A DNA stretch of 64,000 nucleotides from positions 496,001 through 560,000 of the forward strand of contig NZ_JABMKW010000018.1 in NCBI RefSeq assembly GCF_013204795.1. The letters run 5' to 3'. Below, in pieces: positions 9,164 to 17,986 of this stretch. The position numbers were made by a program, and so were the translations under genes. Position 1 is the first letter of the stretch; each line of letters begins with the position of its first letter. The notes beneath the pieces were generated by a model. It ran no database searches. It was not told the DNA's origin and saw only the letters and a program-made list of their open reading frames with translations. The DNA is from Pedobacter panaciterrae. GTDB lineage: Bacteria; Bacteroidota; Bacteroidia; Sphingobacteriales; Sphingobacteriaceae.

Positions 9164-9868
9164 CTATTTAAATAAAACGGTAAACATTAAAAACAGAGAT
9201 TTTAAACCTCCTTTATTTTCGGGTTTTGAACTAAGTACCAAGCGTTGCTTAATGCGCATAAAACGCTCGTAAAGCTTAGGCTTCTTGTGCAATTCCTCTG
9301 CAAATTTCTTGGCAACATCATGTTTTTGTTCTACAGGATCATACAGCATTGCAGTACACATGCAATTTTTGCGTTCCTTCATCTTTAGAATTTCGAAGTT
9401 CACACAACTTTGACAGCCTTTCCAAAATTCCTCATCCTGAGTAAGCTCTGAATAAGTTACAGGTTCATAACCAAGATCAGAATTGATTTTCATTACAGCC
9501 AATCCTGTAGTTAAACCAAAAATCTTTGCTTTAGGATATTTTTGTCTCGAAAGCGCAAAAATCTTCTCTTTAATAGCATGAGCAAGTCCCGCTTTTCTGT
9601 ATTTAGGACTAACTATTAAACCTGAATTGGCTACAAATTGTCCATGTGTCCAGGTTTCTATATAGCAAAACCCAGCCCATGAGCCATCCTTATGGAAAGC
9701 AATTACAGACTTCCCGTCTAAAATTTTATTTGCTACGTACTCCGGAGAGCGTTTAGCGATACCTGTACCTCGAGCTTTTGCCGATTCTGCCATTTCTTCG
9801 CAAATTTCTTCTGCAAAGACACGATGTTCAGGAAGTGCAACTTGCACTATAAAATCGTTTATATTCAT
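9164..9868 (-). CDS. GNAT family acyltransferase, likely first enzyme of the arginine route
   Basis: A 234-residue protein with a GNAT core: the segment around residues 60-120 has the beta-strand/acyl-CoA-binding arrangement (V-S-P-K-Y-R-K-A-G-L-A, a variant of the R/Q-x-x-G-x-G/A loop). It is the first gene of the arginine operon, 11 bases upstream of argG. No classical ArgA or ArgJ is seen in the window, so the likely role is N-acylation of glutamate, with succinyl-CoA or acetyl-CoA as donor; this is inferred from position. The C-terminal 70 residues include a CxC-type NCMC stretch and a basic tail with no family I recognise. Confidence 0.75.
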   Translation of the reverse strand: MNINDFIVQVALPEHRVFAEEICEEMAESAKARGTGIAKRSPEYVANKILDGKSVIAFHKDGSWAGFCYIETWTHGQFVANSGLIVSPKYRKAGLAHAIKEKIFALSRQKYPKAKIFGLTTGLAVMKINSDLGYEPVTYSELTQDEEFWKGCQSCVNFEILKMKERKNCMCTAMLYDPVEQKHDVAKKFAEELHKKPKLYERFMRIKQRLVLSSKPENKGGLKSLFLMFTVLFK

Positions 9869-9964
9869 TAATATGATAACGAAAAAAAATAAATGTTCTG
9901 ATTAATTGTTTTTTGAGAGGCAATCCTCTGTGGAAATGCGTAGAGACATTACGCAGAGATTTAC

Positions 9965-10099
9965 TCAAATCCGCGGCGTATAATTTTGCCGGTTAGTGGT
10001 TACAAAAAAAACGGGTCGCAAACGTTCAATAAACAAACTTCTGGAAGCAATATTTTTTGCTTCTACAATAGAAAGTTTATGGGTCGCGTGCTTAATCAT
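9965..10099 (-). CDS. Possible 44-codon leader ORF upstream of the arginine operon
   Basis: An ATG at 10097-10099 opens a frame of 44 codons ending in TGA at 9965-9967, about 97 bases before the GNAT start. The middle holds three arginine codons within nine codons (AGA, CGT, CGA), immediately followed by a run of eight T. Inside the ORF lies a stem-loop (see the hairpin entry). The arrangement resembles a regulatory leader peptide, but no strong terminator follows, and I do not recognise the peptide. It could be chance. Confidence 0.35.
   Translation of the reverse strand: MIKHATHKLSIVEAKNIASRSLFIERLRPVFFVTTNRQNYTPRI
10043..10066 (-). other. Stem-loop in the arginine operon leader
   Basis: On the minus strand GAAGCAA pairs perfectly with TTGCTTC across a 6-base A/T loop; outside it AAACTTTCT can pair with AGAAGTTT with one bulge, extending the structure. 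Two copies of GCGACCC flank the structure. It lies within the 347-base gap between the FAD oxidoreductase and the GNAT gene and may be part of the 5' untranslated region of the arginine operon. Function is unknown. Confidence 0.5.
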
Positions 10100-10215
10100 T
10101 TTCTGTGTATAATAATTCTTTGAATGAGTTGAGGCGCAAAGGTTTAAATAAATATCGAGTTGTGCAATACGTTTTTAATTTTTTTACATTTTTATAATGA
10201 AAATCTGCACTTAAT

Positions 10216-11427
10216 TTAACGTCCAAATCTGAAGAAATGAGACAGAATATTTGGCCTTCCCTCCATTATCTCAATAATCATATCCATTCCCATTACCGAA
10301 AAAGTAATTCCATTACCCCCAAAACCGAGCAAAAAGTGGCTTTTAGGGTATTTAGGGTGCATTCCTATGTATGGTAACCCATCTTTTGTTTCACCAAAAG
10401 TACCAGCCCAGCAAAAGTCCTCAACGAATGAACTATTGGGTAAATATTTTTTTAACGTTTTTTCCAATCTTTCTTTTTTTCTGCTCAAAAGCAGATCTCT
10501 TCGAATTGCATTTTTAAAATTTTCATCTTCACCGCCAACAAGAAATCTTCCATCAGCCGTTGTCCGCATATATAAATATGGAGAATCTGTATTCCAAAAC
10601 AAGGTTCTTTCGTAAATCTCAGGATGTAAATCCTGTCTTTCACTAACCATTGCATAGGTACTTTTCAATTGCACCACCTTATCAGAAAGCATATTTTGAG
10701 TTTCATATCCTGTGCAATAAATAATATGTTTTGCAGCTATTTCAGCTCCAGTATTTAATTGAACCTTTACGGCATCCTTTTCGTATTTTACTTTTTTCAA
10801 TTCAGTTTTATCAAACACCTTTAACCCTCTTTCTGAATTATAGCGCAGCAAATCGTGGGTCAAACAAAAAGCATCCACACTACCCCCATCTGCAGAAAGA
10901 ATTGCTCCTTCGGCCACAATGCCATATGTAGCCTTTATTTCTTTTTTGTCTAGCCAGTTCACCTCAATACCAGCCATTTTGCGGGCTTCATACTCCTGCT
11001 TTAGCCATTTAACATCCTTACTTTTCCCTGCAAAATAAAGGGATTCCTTTTTTTCAAATCCACATGATGAATCAATCTCTTTTACCAGATTCTCCAGTTT
11101 ATAAATAGAATCTCTGCAAGCAAGGTAGCTCGCAATGGCACCGTGCTCTCCTATCAATTCTTTTAATTTATATAGTGGTACATCAATTTCATATTGAAGC
11201 ATGGAGGTAGTTGCCGAAGTACTGCCATTAGCAATTTCTCTTTTATCAATCAATATCGTCTTATAACCTTTAGCTATGCAGGCATGCGCCATTAAAGCCC
11301 CGGTAATCCCTCCGCCAACAATCAGCACTTCACAGTTCGCATCTGCCCTTAAAGAGGGGTAGGAGTGCATTATTCCATTTTTTACCAGCCAAAACGGCTC
11401 ATTTGAGCGAACATCCATAAATTTCAA
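10216..11427 (-). CDS. FAD-dependent oxidoreductase (DAO family)
   Basis: A 403-residue flavoprotein with the dinucleotide-binding motif VGGGITG at residues 37-43 and an acidic end of strand 2 (LIDKREIANGST). The C-terminal FGGNGITFS segment is the usual second FAD contact of the D-amino-acid oxidase/glycine oxidase superfamily. Related proteins oxidise amines or amino acids, such as gamma-glutamylputrescine oxidase, but the substrate cannot be predicted here. There is no signal peptide. It stands alone, divergent from the M28 peptidase. An in-frame ATG at codon 4 is an equally possible start. Confidence 0.85.
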   Translation of the reverse strand: MKFMDVRSNEPFWLVKNGIMHSYPSLRADANCEVLIVGGGITGALMAHACIAKGYKTILIDKREIANGSTSATTSMLQYEIDVPLYKLKELIGEHGAIASYLACRDSIYKLENLVKEIDSSCGFEKKESLYFAGKSKDVKWLKQEYEARKMAGIEVNWLDKKEIKATYGIVAEGAILSADGGSVDAFCLTHDLLRYNSERGLKVFDKTELKKVKYEKDAVKVQLNTGAEIAAKHIIYCTGYETQNMLSDKVVQLKSTYAMVSERQDLHPEIYERTLFWNTDSPYLYMRTTADGRFLVGGEDENFKNAIRRDLLLSRKKERLEKTLKKYLPNSSFVEDFCWAGTFGETKDGLPYIGMHPKYPKSHFLLGFGGNGITFSVMGMDMIIEIMEGRPNILSHFFRFGR

Positions 11428-11529
11428 TTAATCAAACTATAACAATCTTGTTTGATATGTGTTTTAGATTCGCAAAATTTAAACTTTATGTAAGTTTAAC
11501 CATATATTGAATTTTCCTTTGGGGTTATT

Positions 11530-12678
11530 ATGAAAACGCATTTCTTAATATTATTTCTTTTTATCGCAGGACCTGCGCTTTCGCAGGACATTCACTATGC
11601 CCACGAAATGGTAAAGGAGCTCAGCTCAAAAGAACTTTGGGGCAGAGGGTATACCAATAATGGAATGGCAAAGGCTGCAGATTTGATTTGCTCAGCATTT
11701 AAAGCTTACGGGCTTAGCCCGATGAACGGAACGGATTTTAAACAAGCATTCTCTTTTCCTGTAAACACCTTTCCTGGAAAAATGCAGGTTACCATTAATG
11801 GCAAGAAACTTAGTCCTGGTAAAGATTTTATTGTAATGCCCCAAAGTATCGGAAAAATAGCCAAAGGAAAGTTTGAACAAAAAGACAGCATTACGTTTGC
11901 CGATTCAAGCGAGCGCGTAATTGCCATACTTAAGGATAAACTCACCTGGTCTGTTGCTCCTGAGCAAGGCGACTTCACCGGCATAGAAATAAAAAAAAAC
12001 GCCATCAAAGGCCTTCCTCTTAACTTTCAAATCAACGTTGAAAACTCGTTTATCCCCGAATTTAATACGGCCAATATCTGTGGAGTAGTAAAAGGAACTA
12101 CAAAACCCGATTCCGTATTGGTTATAACGGCTCATTACGATCATTTAGGTGGTATGGGTAACAAAACCTATTTCCCCGGGGCCAACGACAATGCCAGTGG
12201 CATTTCTTTTTTACTATCTCTGGCAAAATACTACGCCGCCAATCCACAACCTTACACAATGGCGTTTATTTGTTTTGCCGGAGAAGAGGCGGGATTACTT
12301 GGATCCAAATACTTTACAGAGTACCCATTGCTTGCGCTCCAAAAAATCAGGTTTCTAATTAATGTTGATATGGTAGGAACAGGAGAAACAGGCATTACCG
12401 TTGTAAATGCAACAATCCACCAAAAGGAATTTTCATTATTAAATCAACTCAACGATAAAAACAAATACCTGAAAAAGATCAATTCAAGGGGCAAGGCGGC
12501 AAATAGCGATCACTACTTTTTCACTGAGAAAGATGTTCCTGCCTTTTTTATTTACACTACCGGAGGCATCAGTGCGTATCATGATATTTACGACCGGTCT
12601 AAAACCCTTCCATTAACAGAATATCAGGATTTATTTAAGCTCTTTGTCGACTTCAATGCGGCATTAATGAATAAATAA
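11530..12678 (+). CDS. Exported M28 family zinc aminopeptidase
   Basis: A 382-residue protein with a signal peptide (residues 1-19, cleaved after LS) followed by an M28 peptidase domain. The two-zinc ligands can be read: H202 (AHYDH), D220 (GANDNASG), E252/E253 (GEEAG), D280 (NVDMVG) and H328 (NSDHYFF). Expected to trim N-terminal residues from peptides in the periplasm or outside the cell. It is transcribed alone, divergent from the FAD oxidoreductase. Residues 85-130 form a PA-like insert between the N-terminal part and the catalytic core. Confidence 0.9.
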   Translation: MKTHFLILFLFIAGPALSQDIHYAHEMVKELSSKELWGRGYTNNGMAKAADLICSAFKAYGLSPMNGTDFKQAFSFPVNTFPGKMQVTINGKKLSPGKDFIVMPQSIGKIAKGKFEQKDSITFADSSERVIAILKDKLTWSVAPEQGDFTGIEIKKNAIKGLPLNFQINVENSFIPEFNTANICGVVKGTTKPDSVLVITAHYDHLGGMGNKTYFPGANDNASGISFLLSLAKYYAANPQPYTMAFICFAGEEAGLLGSKYFTEYPLLALQKIRFLINVDMVGTGETGITVVNATIHQKEFSLLNQLNDKNKYLKKINSRGKAANSDHYFFTEKDVPAFFIYTTGGISAYHDIYDRSKTLPLTEYQDLFKLFVDFNAALMNK

Positions 12679-12754
12679 CCCATGTTTTTCATTTTATTGG
12701 CTTTACTTTAAACCAAATTCCTTTAATTTCGTTTTATAATAAAAACAACAACTT

Positions 12755-13060
12755 ATGTTTGATAAATTAATGGCAGCCCAGCAGAAGGCTGACGAAATAA
12801 AAAAAAGACTAGATACGATCTCTGTTTTTGGAGAAGTTGAAGGTGGTGCAATACGCGTTACTGCAACGGCAAACAAAGCGATCACAGCAGTTGAGATCAG
12901 CGAAGAATTCCATAAGCAGGCCGACAGAGAAGAACTTGAAGAATTACTATTGACAGCTATTAATAAAGCCTTAACACAAGCAGATCAGGTTAGTGCGACA
13001 GAAATGCAGGCAGCGACTAAAGATATGTTTGGCGGATTAGGCGGAATGTTTGGACAATAA
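12755..13060 (+). CDS. YbaB/EbfC nucleoid-associated protein
   Basis: A 101-residue protein of the YbaB/EbfC family, small dimeric DNA-binding proteins with a tweezer shape. The N-terminal helix (MFDKLMAAQQKADEIKKRL) and the two-stranded VEGGAIRVTATANKAITAV region fit, as does the helix with EELLLTAINKA. The C-terminal glycine-rich tail (FGGLGGMFGQ) is common in the family. Its stop codon overlaps the start of the next gene by one base (TAATG). No recR or dnaX neighbour is present, unlike in many bacteria. Confidence 0.93.
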   Translation: MFDKLMAAQQKADEIKKRLDTISVFGEVEGGAIRVTATANKAITAVEISEEFHKQADREELEELLLTAINKALTQADQVSATEMQAATKDMFGGLGGMFGQ

Positions 13061-13737
13061 TGAAATATACATATTATGGCCAATCCTGCTTCCTGCTAGA
13101 AGCCGATGGCAAAAAGTTTCTTTTCGACCCTTTTATCACACATAATCCGCTCGCTAAGCATATAGATATTAAAAGTATAGAGGCTGATTATATCCTGGTA
13201 AGTCATGGCCATGGCGATCACGTTGCCGATCTCGTGGAAATTGCAAACCAAACCAATGCACTTGTTATTGCGATAGCAGAAGTTGCTGATTGGGCCGGCA
13301 AGCAGGGGATAAAAAATGTACATGGAATGAACTTTGGAAGCCAAAACTTTGATTTTGGAAAGCTAAGAATGGTGTGGGCTACACATTCAGCAGCTCTACC
13401 CGACGGTACCTGCGGCGGAAATCCGGCAGGTTATGTACTGGAACTTGAAAATAAAACCATTTATTTTGCAGGAGATACCGCACTAACGATGGAAATGAAA
13501 CTTCTTGCTGAGCTTTATAACCTAAGTTATGCAATCCTGCCAATTGGAGGTAACTATACAATGGATGTTGATGATGCCATTATCGCTACAAAATATATTG
13601 ATTGCAACACCGTGATTGGTGTGCACTACAACACCTTCCCTGTAATAGAAATTGATACAGAAGAAGCCTTAGCTAAATTTAAAAGAGAAAATAAAGTTCT
13701 ATTATTGCCGGCAATTGGCGAAACCATTGAGCTTTAA
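13060..13737 (+). CDS. Metal-dependent hydrolase, UPF0173 metallo-beta-lactamase fold
   Basis: A 225-residue metallo-beta-lactamase-fold protein. The metal motif HGHGDH is at residues 49-54; further ligands are D159-like in FAGDTAL and the H in GVHYNTFP. The compact size and order fit the UPF0173 family (YtkL-like), whose substrate is not established. It starts one base inside the ybaB-like gene and is followed by a strong bidirectional terminator. Confidence 0.9.
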   Translation: MKYTYYGQSCFLLEADGKKFLFDPFITHNPLAKHIDIKSIEADYILVSHGHGDHVADLVEIANQTNALVIAIAEVADWAGKQGIKNVHGMNFGSQNFDFGKLRMVWATHSAALPDGTCGGNPAGYVLELENKTIYFAGDTALTMEMKLLAELYNLSYAILPIGGNYTMDVDDAIIATKYIDCNTVIGVHYNTFPVIEIDTEEALAKFKRENKVLLLPAIGETIEL

Positions 13738-13741
13738 AATA

Positions 13742-13780
13742 AAAAGCCTCGTTATGAAAATTCAAAACGAGGCTTTTTTT
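13742..13780. terminator. Bidirectional intrinsic terminator
   Basis: The stem AAAGCCTCGTT / AACGAGGCTTT has a short A/T-rich loop, with a T-run after it on the plus strand and an A-run before it giving a U-run on the minus strand. It lies between the convergent UPF0173 gene and polA and can serve both. Confidence 0.92.
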
Positions 13781-13791
13781 ATACGCATTAA

Positions 13792-16605
13792 TTAATGCGC
13801 CGCTAACCAGTTATCTCCTTCGCCAATTTCAACTTCAATTGGAACGGATGTTTTAATCGCTGTTTTCATTCTATATGAAATGATCTGTTTCATTGCTTCA
13901 ACTTCAGATCTAAGCACATCAAAAACCAACTCATCATGCACCTGCATGGTCATTTTTGATTGAAGGTTCTGATCCTGAATATCCTTATGAATATTGATCA
14001 TGGCCACCTTAATCATATCTGCTGCAGAACCTTGTATAGGTGCATTTATGGCATTTCGCTCTGCAAAACCACGTACTGTCTGGTTGGCAGAGTTGATGTC
14101 TCTTAAATATCTTCTTCTGCCTAAAATGGTTTCCACAAATCCATTTTCGCGGGCAAAATTCATCGTGTCCGACATGTATTTTTTAATCCCCGGATATTGC
14201 TCAAAATACTGCTCAATAATGGCCGCGGCCTCTTTACGTGGAATGCCCAGGTTTTGCGACAAGCCAAAAGCAGATTGGCCATAGATAATCCCAAAGTTTA
14301 CCGCTTTTGCATTCCTTCTTTGGGTAGAATCAACCTCTTCAATTGAAATGCCATATACCTTTGCTGCTGTTGCGGTATGAATATCGATACCCTTACTAAA
14401 GGCATCCAGCATGTTTTCTTCTTTACTGATCTCAGCGATAATGCGAAGCTCAATCTGAGAATAATCCGCAGAAAGCAGCACGTGATCTGCATCTCTAGCA
14501 ATAAATGCTTTGCGCACCTCTCTACCCCTTTCCGTACGGATTGGAATGTTCTGCAGATTCGGGTTATTAGAACTTAACCTTCCTGTTGCGGCAACAGCCT
14601 GATTATATGAAGTGTGAACGCGACCAGTCCTTGGGTTAACTAGTAAAGGCAATGCATCAACATAAGTAGACTTTAATTTTTGCAGCTGTCTGAAATCTAA
14701 AATATCCTGAACGATGTCACTTTTATGAGCGAGGGCCAATAACACATCCTCACCGGTTTGGTACTGACCTGTCTTTGTTTTTTTTGCTTTAGGATCTAAC
14801 TGTAGTTTATCGAAAAGAACCTCTCCCAGTTGTTTTGGTGAGGCCAGATTAAACTTAATACCACACTTATCATAAACATTCTGCTCAAACCTTCTGATGT
14901 CTAGCTCAAGCTCTTTAGAATAGTTAATCAAGGTGTCCATATCTATTCTAACCCCCTCTTTTTCAATATCCGCAAGCACATAGATCAAAGGATTTTCAAC
15001 ATCAGTGGCAAGCTGTTCTGCATTAAGCTGTTTAAGCATTGGCTTAAACACGTTGGCAAGCTGCAAGGTTATATCGGCATCTTCAGCCGCATAATCTACC
15101 ACCTGCTCAACTGGAACATCCCGCATATTCCCTTGCCCCTTTCCTTTGGCACCAATAAGCTTAGTTATTGAAATGGGCGAATAGCTCAAATAATTCTCGG
15201 CCAGCACATCCATGTTATGTCGTGTGTCCGGATCAATCAAATAATGTGCAAGCATGGTATCAAATAGCTTTCCTTTTACAGATACACCATACCATTTAAA
15301 TACAAGCATATCATATTTAATATTCTGTCCTATTTTGGCTATATTTTCATTTTCAAGAACAGGCCTAAACTCATCAACAATTACCTGGGCTTCTGCTCTT
15401 TCTGCCGGTACAGGGATATAACATCCTTCCCCTGGCGTTATACTAAACGAGATTCCCACCAGATCTGCAAGGTTGGCATCCGTTCCTGTTGTTTCTGTGT
15501 CAAATGAGATGCTTTCCTGCTTTAAAAGGAAGTCCACAAGCTCCTTACGCAATTCCGGAGTATCTATTAATTTATAATTATGTTCCGTATTTTCAATTGT
15601 TTTAGCGGCAACGGCTTGTTCAAATACTTCCGAAATAACTATAGTAGTTTTAGTTTTTACCTCAACTTGATCTGCCACATTACCAAAAAGATCAATTTGT
15701 TGTGATCCCCCTGTTTTACCTTCGGCTACATTAAACCCATCACCAAAAACGCGCTTACCAATTGTTCTGAACTCCAACTCCGCAAACAACGGCTCCAATA
15801 ATTCTCTGCTAGGTTCTTCAAGCTCTAAGGCCTTTTCATCAAATGGAACGGGAACATTAAGTATAATGGTGGCTAATTTCTTAGAGATCATCCCCTGTTC
15901 GGCGTAGGTCTCCACATTTTCACGCTGTTTTCCTTTAAGTTCGTGTGAATTTGCAATAATGTTCTCTATAGAACCATATTGTTTAATCAATAATTTCGCA
16001 GTTTTTTCTCCAATTCCCGGAATTCCGGGAATATTATCAACCGCATCGCCCCATAAACCAAGAATATCAATTACCTGTTCAACATTTTCGATCTCCCACT
16101 TAGCCAGTACTTCTTTTACACCTAAAATCTCCATCTCATTACCCATTCTCGCAGGCTTATAGATAAAGATGTTTTCAGATACCAATTGTGCAAAGTCTTT
16201 ATCCGGCGTCATACAATACACCTGAAATCCGGCTTTCTCAGCCTCTTTTGCCAAAGTTCCAATAATGTCATCCGCCTCAAATCCATCCTTTGTAATTACT
16301 GGAATATTAAACCCTTCTATCAGCTTAAAAATATATGGAAGTGCGGCCGATAAATCCTCTGGCATTGCTTCTCTGTGAGCCTTATAGGCTTCAAAATCGG
16401 TATGCCTTTCAGTAGGTGCTTCAGTATCAAATACAACCGCTATATGTGTTGGTTTTTCCTTTTTAAGTACTTCCAGTAAAGTATTTGTAAAGCCCATAAC
16501 TGCCGAAGTGTTAACTCCTGTAGAAGTAAACCTTGGGTTTTTACTCAGTGCAAAATGGGCCCGGTAAATAAGCGCCATGCCATCAAGAAGGAAAAGTTTT
16601 TTCAT
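13792..16605 (-). CDS. polA: DNA polymerase I
   Basis: A 937-residue family A polymerase. Order: 5'-3' exonuclease (about 1-290, with DGMALIYRAHFA and the helix-hairpin-helix IPGIPGIGEKTA), 3'-5' exonuclease (about 335-520) and polymerase (about 550-937). The DxE of exonuclease motif I is kept (SFDTETTG), so proofreading is expected. Polymerase motifs A (SADYSQIELRI), B (RRNAKAVNFGIIYG) and C (QVHDELVFDV) are intact. Acts in Okazaki fragment maturation and repair. Single gene with its own promoter and a terminator downstream. Confidence 0.98.
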   Translation of the reverse strand: MKKLFLLDGMALIYRAHFALSKNPRFTSTGVNTSAVMGFTNTLLEVLKKEKPTHIAVVFDTEAPTERHTDFEAYKAHREAMPEDLSAALPYIFKLIEGFNIPVITKDGFEADDIIGTLAKEAEKAGFQVYCMTPDKDFAQLVSENIFIYKPARMGNEMEILGVKEVLAKWEIENVEQVIDILGLWGDAVDNIPGIPGIGEKTAKLLIKQYGSIENIIANSHELKGKQRENVETYAEQGMISKKLATIILNVPVPFDEKALELEEPSRELLEPLFAELEFRTIGKRVFGDGFNVAEGKTGGSQQIDLFGNVADQVEVKTKTTIVISEVFEQAVAAKTIENTEHNYKLIDTPELRKELVDFLLKQESISFDTETTGTDANLADLVGISFSITPGEGCYIPVPAERAEAQVIVDEFRPVLENENIAKIGQNIKYDMLVFKWYGVSVKGKLFDTMLAHYLIDPDTRHNMDVLAENYLSYSPISITKLIGAKGKGQGNMRDVPVEQVVDYAAEDADITLQLANVFKPMLKQLNAEQLATDVENPLIYVLADIEKEGVRIDMDTLINYSKELELDIRRFEQNVYDKCGIKFNLASPKQLGEVLFDKLQLDPKAKKTKTGQYQTGEDVLLALAHKSDIVQDILDFRQLQKLKSTYVDALPLLVNPRTGRVHTSYNQAVAATGRLSSNNPNLQNIPIRTERGREVRKAFIARDADHVLLSADYSQIELRIIAEISKEENMLDAFSKGIDIHTATAAKVYGISIEEVDSTQRRNAKAVNFGIIYGQSAFGLSQNLGIPRKEAAAIIEQYFEQYPGIKKYMSDTMNFARENGFVETILGRRRYLRDINSANQTVRGFAERNAINAPIQGSAADMIKVAMINIHKDIQDQNLQSKMTMQVHDELVFDVLRSEVEAMKQIISYRMKTAIKTSVPIEVEIGEGDNWLAAH

Positions 16606-16656
16606 TGGTATCTGATTCGTTTAATGATCGTGAAAGTTACTACTTTCAACATATCT

Positions 16657-16664
16657 CAAAGTTA
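16657..16664 (-). promoter_or_regulatory. Likely -7 promoter element for polA
   Basis: On the minus strand this reads TAACTTTG, a full match to the Bacteroidota motif TAnnTTTG, about 50 bases before the polA start. A -33 TTG at the usual spacing is not obvious. Confidence 0.55.
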
Positions 16665-16721
16665 ATAATAGAGATCGGATTAGATAACAAACACAAAAGA
16701 AATTCCGTTATTTGAGTAATT

Positions 16722-17414
16722 ATGAAAAGAGCAATTAAAACCTTCGCCTTATTAACGACGCTTTTGGTAATCGCATTACGCTCATCAGCACAAGATGCAG
16801 TAGTCATTGCCTCTGGAGATTTTGTAAGAGGAACCATACAGGGCACCAATTTTTCGACAGTTATTCTTAAAAACGACGACGAGACCCTCGTTCAGTATAA
16901 AGCCAGCGACATTAAAGAGTTTTTATGGAATGGGGAAACCTATGTTAGCAAGCCCATTGTAATTAAAAAGAAAATGGAGCATCGGTTTTTTAAAATTATA
17001 GAACAGGGCGCAGTAAATTTATATGCAATTGGTGGCGCCACAAGTATTGAACAACCGCAGCCAAAAAGAGCACGAATCAGGCCATCTGTTGGTATTGGCA
17101 CAGGAACCGGTGGTTTTGGAGGAGTAGGTGGCGGTGTTGGTATTTCATTTGGAGGAGGCAGAAGAAACGATGCTGAGCAAACTAATCGTAACCTCCCGAC
17201 AGCCTATTTTATTGAAAAATTTGGAACAGGACCAATGCAGGAAATCCCTGCTGATGGCAATTCATCGGGAAAAACAGACCTGATTAAAAGTATTCTGCTT
17301 CAAAAACTTACCAACGATGAAGATCTTGCTGAACGTATAAAGGCAACAGAAGCTTTTGATGCCAAACTCATAAAAGCTTTTGTTGCAGCATATAACGATA
17401 TGCAGAAAAAATAA
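16722..17414 (+). CDS. Exported protein of unknown function with a glycine-rich middle
   Basis: I do not recognise this 230-residue protein. A signal peptide covers residues 1-24 (hydrophobic TFALLTTLLVIAL, cleavage after SSAQ). The N-terminal half (25-105) has a short-strand pattern with a SGDFVRGTI segment and a KASDIKEFLWNG stretch, resembling Bacteroidota periplasmic proteins that report on a YkuD/DUF-like fold, but no clear family. Residues 115-150 are very rich in glycine (GIGTGTGGFGGVGGGVG), followed by RR. The C-terminal 60 residues are helical and charged. It is divergent from polA and converges with tag. Confidence 0.7.
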   Translation: MKRAIKTFALLTTLLVIALRSSAQDAVVIASGDFVRGTIQGTNFSTVILKNDDETLVQYKASDIKEFLWNGETYVSKPIVIKKKMEHRFFKIIEQGAVNLYAIGGATSIEQPQPKRARIRPSVGIGTGTGGFGGVGGGVGISFGGGRRNDAEQTNRNLPTAYFIEKFGTGPMQEIPADGNSSGKTDLIKSILLQKLTNDEDLAERIKATEAFDAKLIKAFVAAYNDMQKK

Positions 17415-17422
17415 TCTCTAAA

Positions 17423-17983
17423 TTATCGGCTTATACAGCCTTCAACATGGTCATTTACCATACCCGTAGCCTGCATATGGGCATAACAGATTGTGGTTCC
17501 AAAAAATTTAAACCCTCTCTTCTTCATGTCCTTGCTAATTAAATCTGATATCTCTGTTCTTGGAGGCACATCTCCTAAAGACTTAACCCTATTCAGAATG
17601 GGTTTCTTATTTGGCAAAAAGCCCCACATATAGTCGGCGAATGAACCAAATTCCTTTTGTATGCCTATGAAAAGCTTTGCGTTGTTTATTGCTGCATTAA
17701 TTTTCAATCTGTTTCTAATAATACCGGCATCATTCATTAACCTTTCCACATCCGCCTCGACAAATGCGGCAACTTTTTCTACATCAAAGTCCGCAAAGGC
17801 TTGTCGATACCCATCTCTTCTTCTTAGAATAGTGATCCAGCTTAATCCGGCCTGGGCACCTTCAAGAATTAGAAATTCGAATAATGTTTTATCGTCGTAA
17901 ACAGGCTTTCCCCATTCTTCATCATGATATTTCACATACAAAGGATCAGTTCCACACCAACCACATCTAACTATTTCTGCCAT
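17423..17983 (-). CDS. tag: DNA-3-methyladenine glycosylase I
   Basis: Removes 3-methyladenine from alkylated DNA. The 186 residues match Tag. The N-terminal RCGWCG, the YHDEEWG segment and the tail CYAHMQATGMVNDH contain the Cys/His residues expected for the structural zinc site, and the E in FLILEGAQAGLSW matches the active-site glutamate of the HhH-related fold. It lies 3 bases downstream of the carboxymuconolactone-decarboxylase-like gene and close to an alkyltransferase-like gene, suggesting a small alkylation-damage cluster. Confidence 0.95.
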   Translation of the reverse strand: MAEIVRCGWCGTDPLYVKYHDEEWGKPVYDDKTLFEFLILEGAQAGLSWITILRRRDGYRQAFADFDVEKVAAFVEADVERLMNDAGIIRNRLKINAAINNAKLFIGIQKEFGSFADYMWGFLPNKKPILNRVKSLGDVPPRTEISDLISKDMKKRGFKFFGTTICYAHMQATGMVNDHVEGCISR

Positions 17984-17986
17984 TAT

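Larger units (their letters stand above)
9869..10215. other. Long intergenic region and likely 5' leader of the arginine operon
   Basis: The 347 bases between the start of the GNAT gene and the end of the FAD oxidoreductase contain the possible leader ORF and stem-loop listed separately. On the minus strand AACCTTTG at 10137-10144 is one base off the Bacteroidota -7 motif TAnnTTTG, with TTG about 19 bases upstream, a candidate arginine promoter that would give a leader of roughly 265 bases. A further nested hairpin involving GCGTA/TACGC lies near 9935-9955. No argR gene is adjacent. Confidence 0.5.

Noticed and set aside
10003..10014. A T-run terminator after the leader ORF of the arginine operon
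   Set aside because: The stem upstream of the eight T is only four base pairs, too weak to call.
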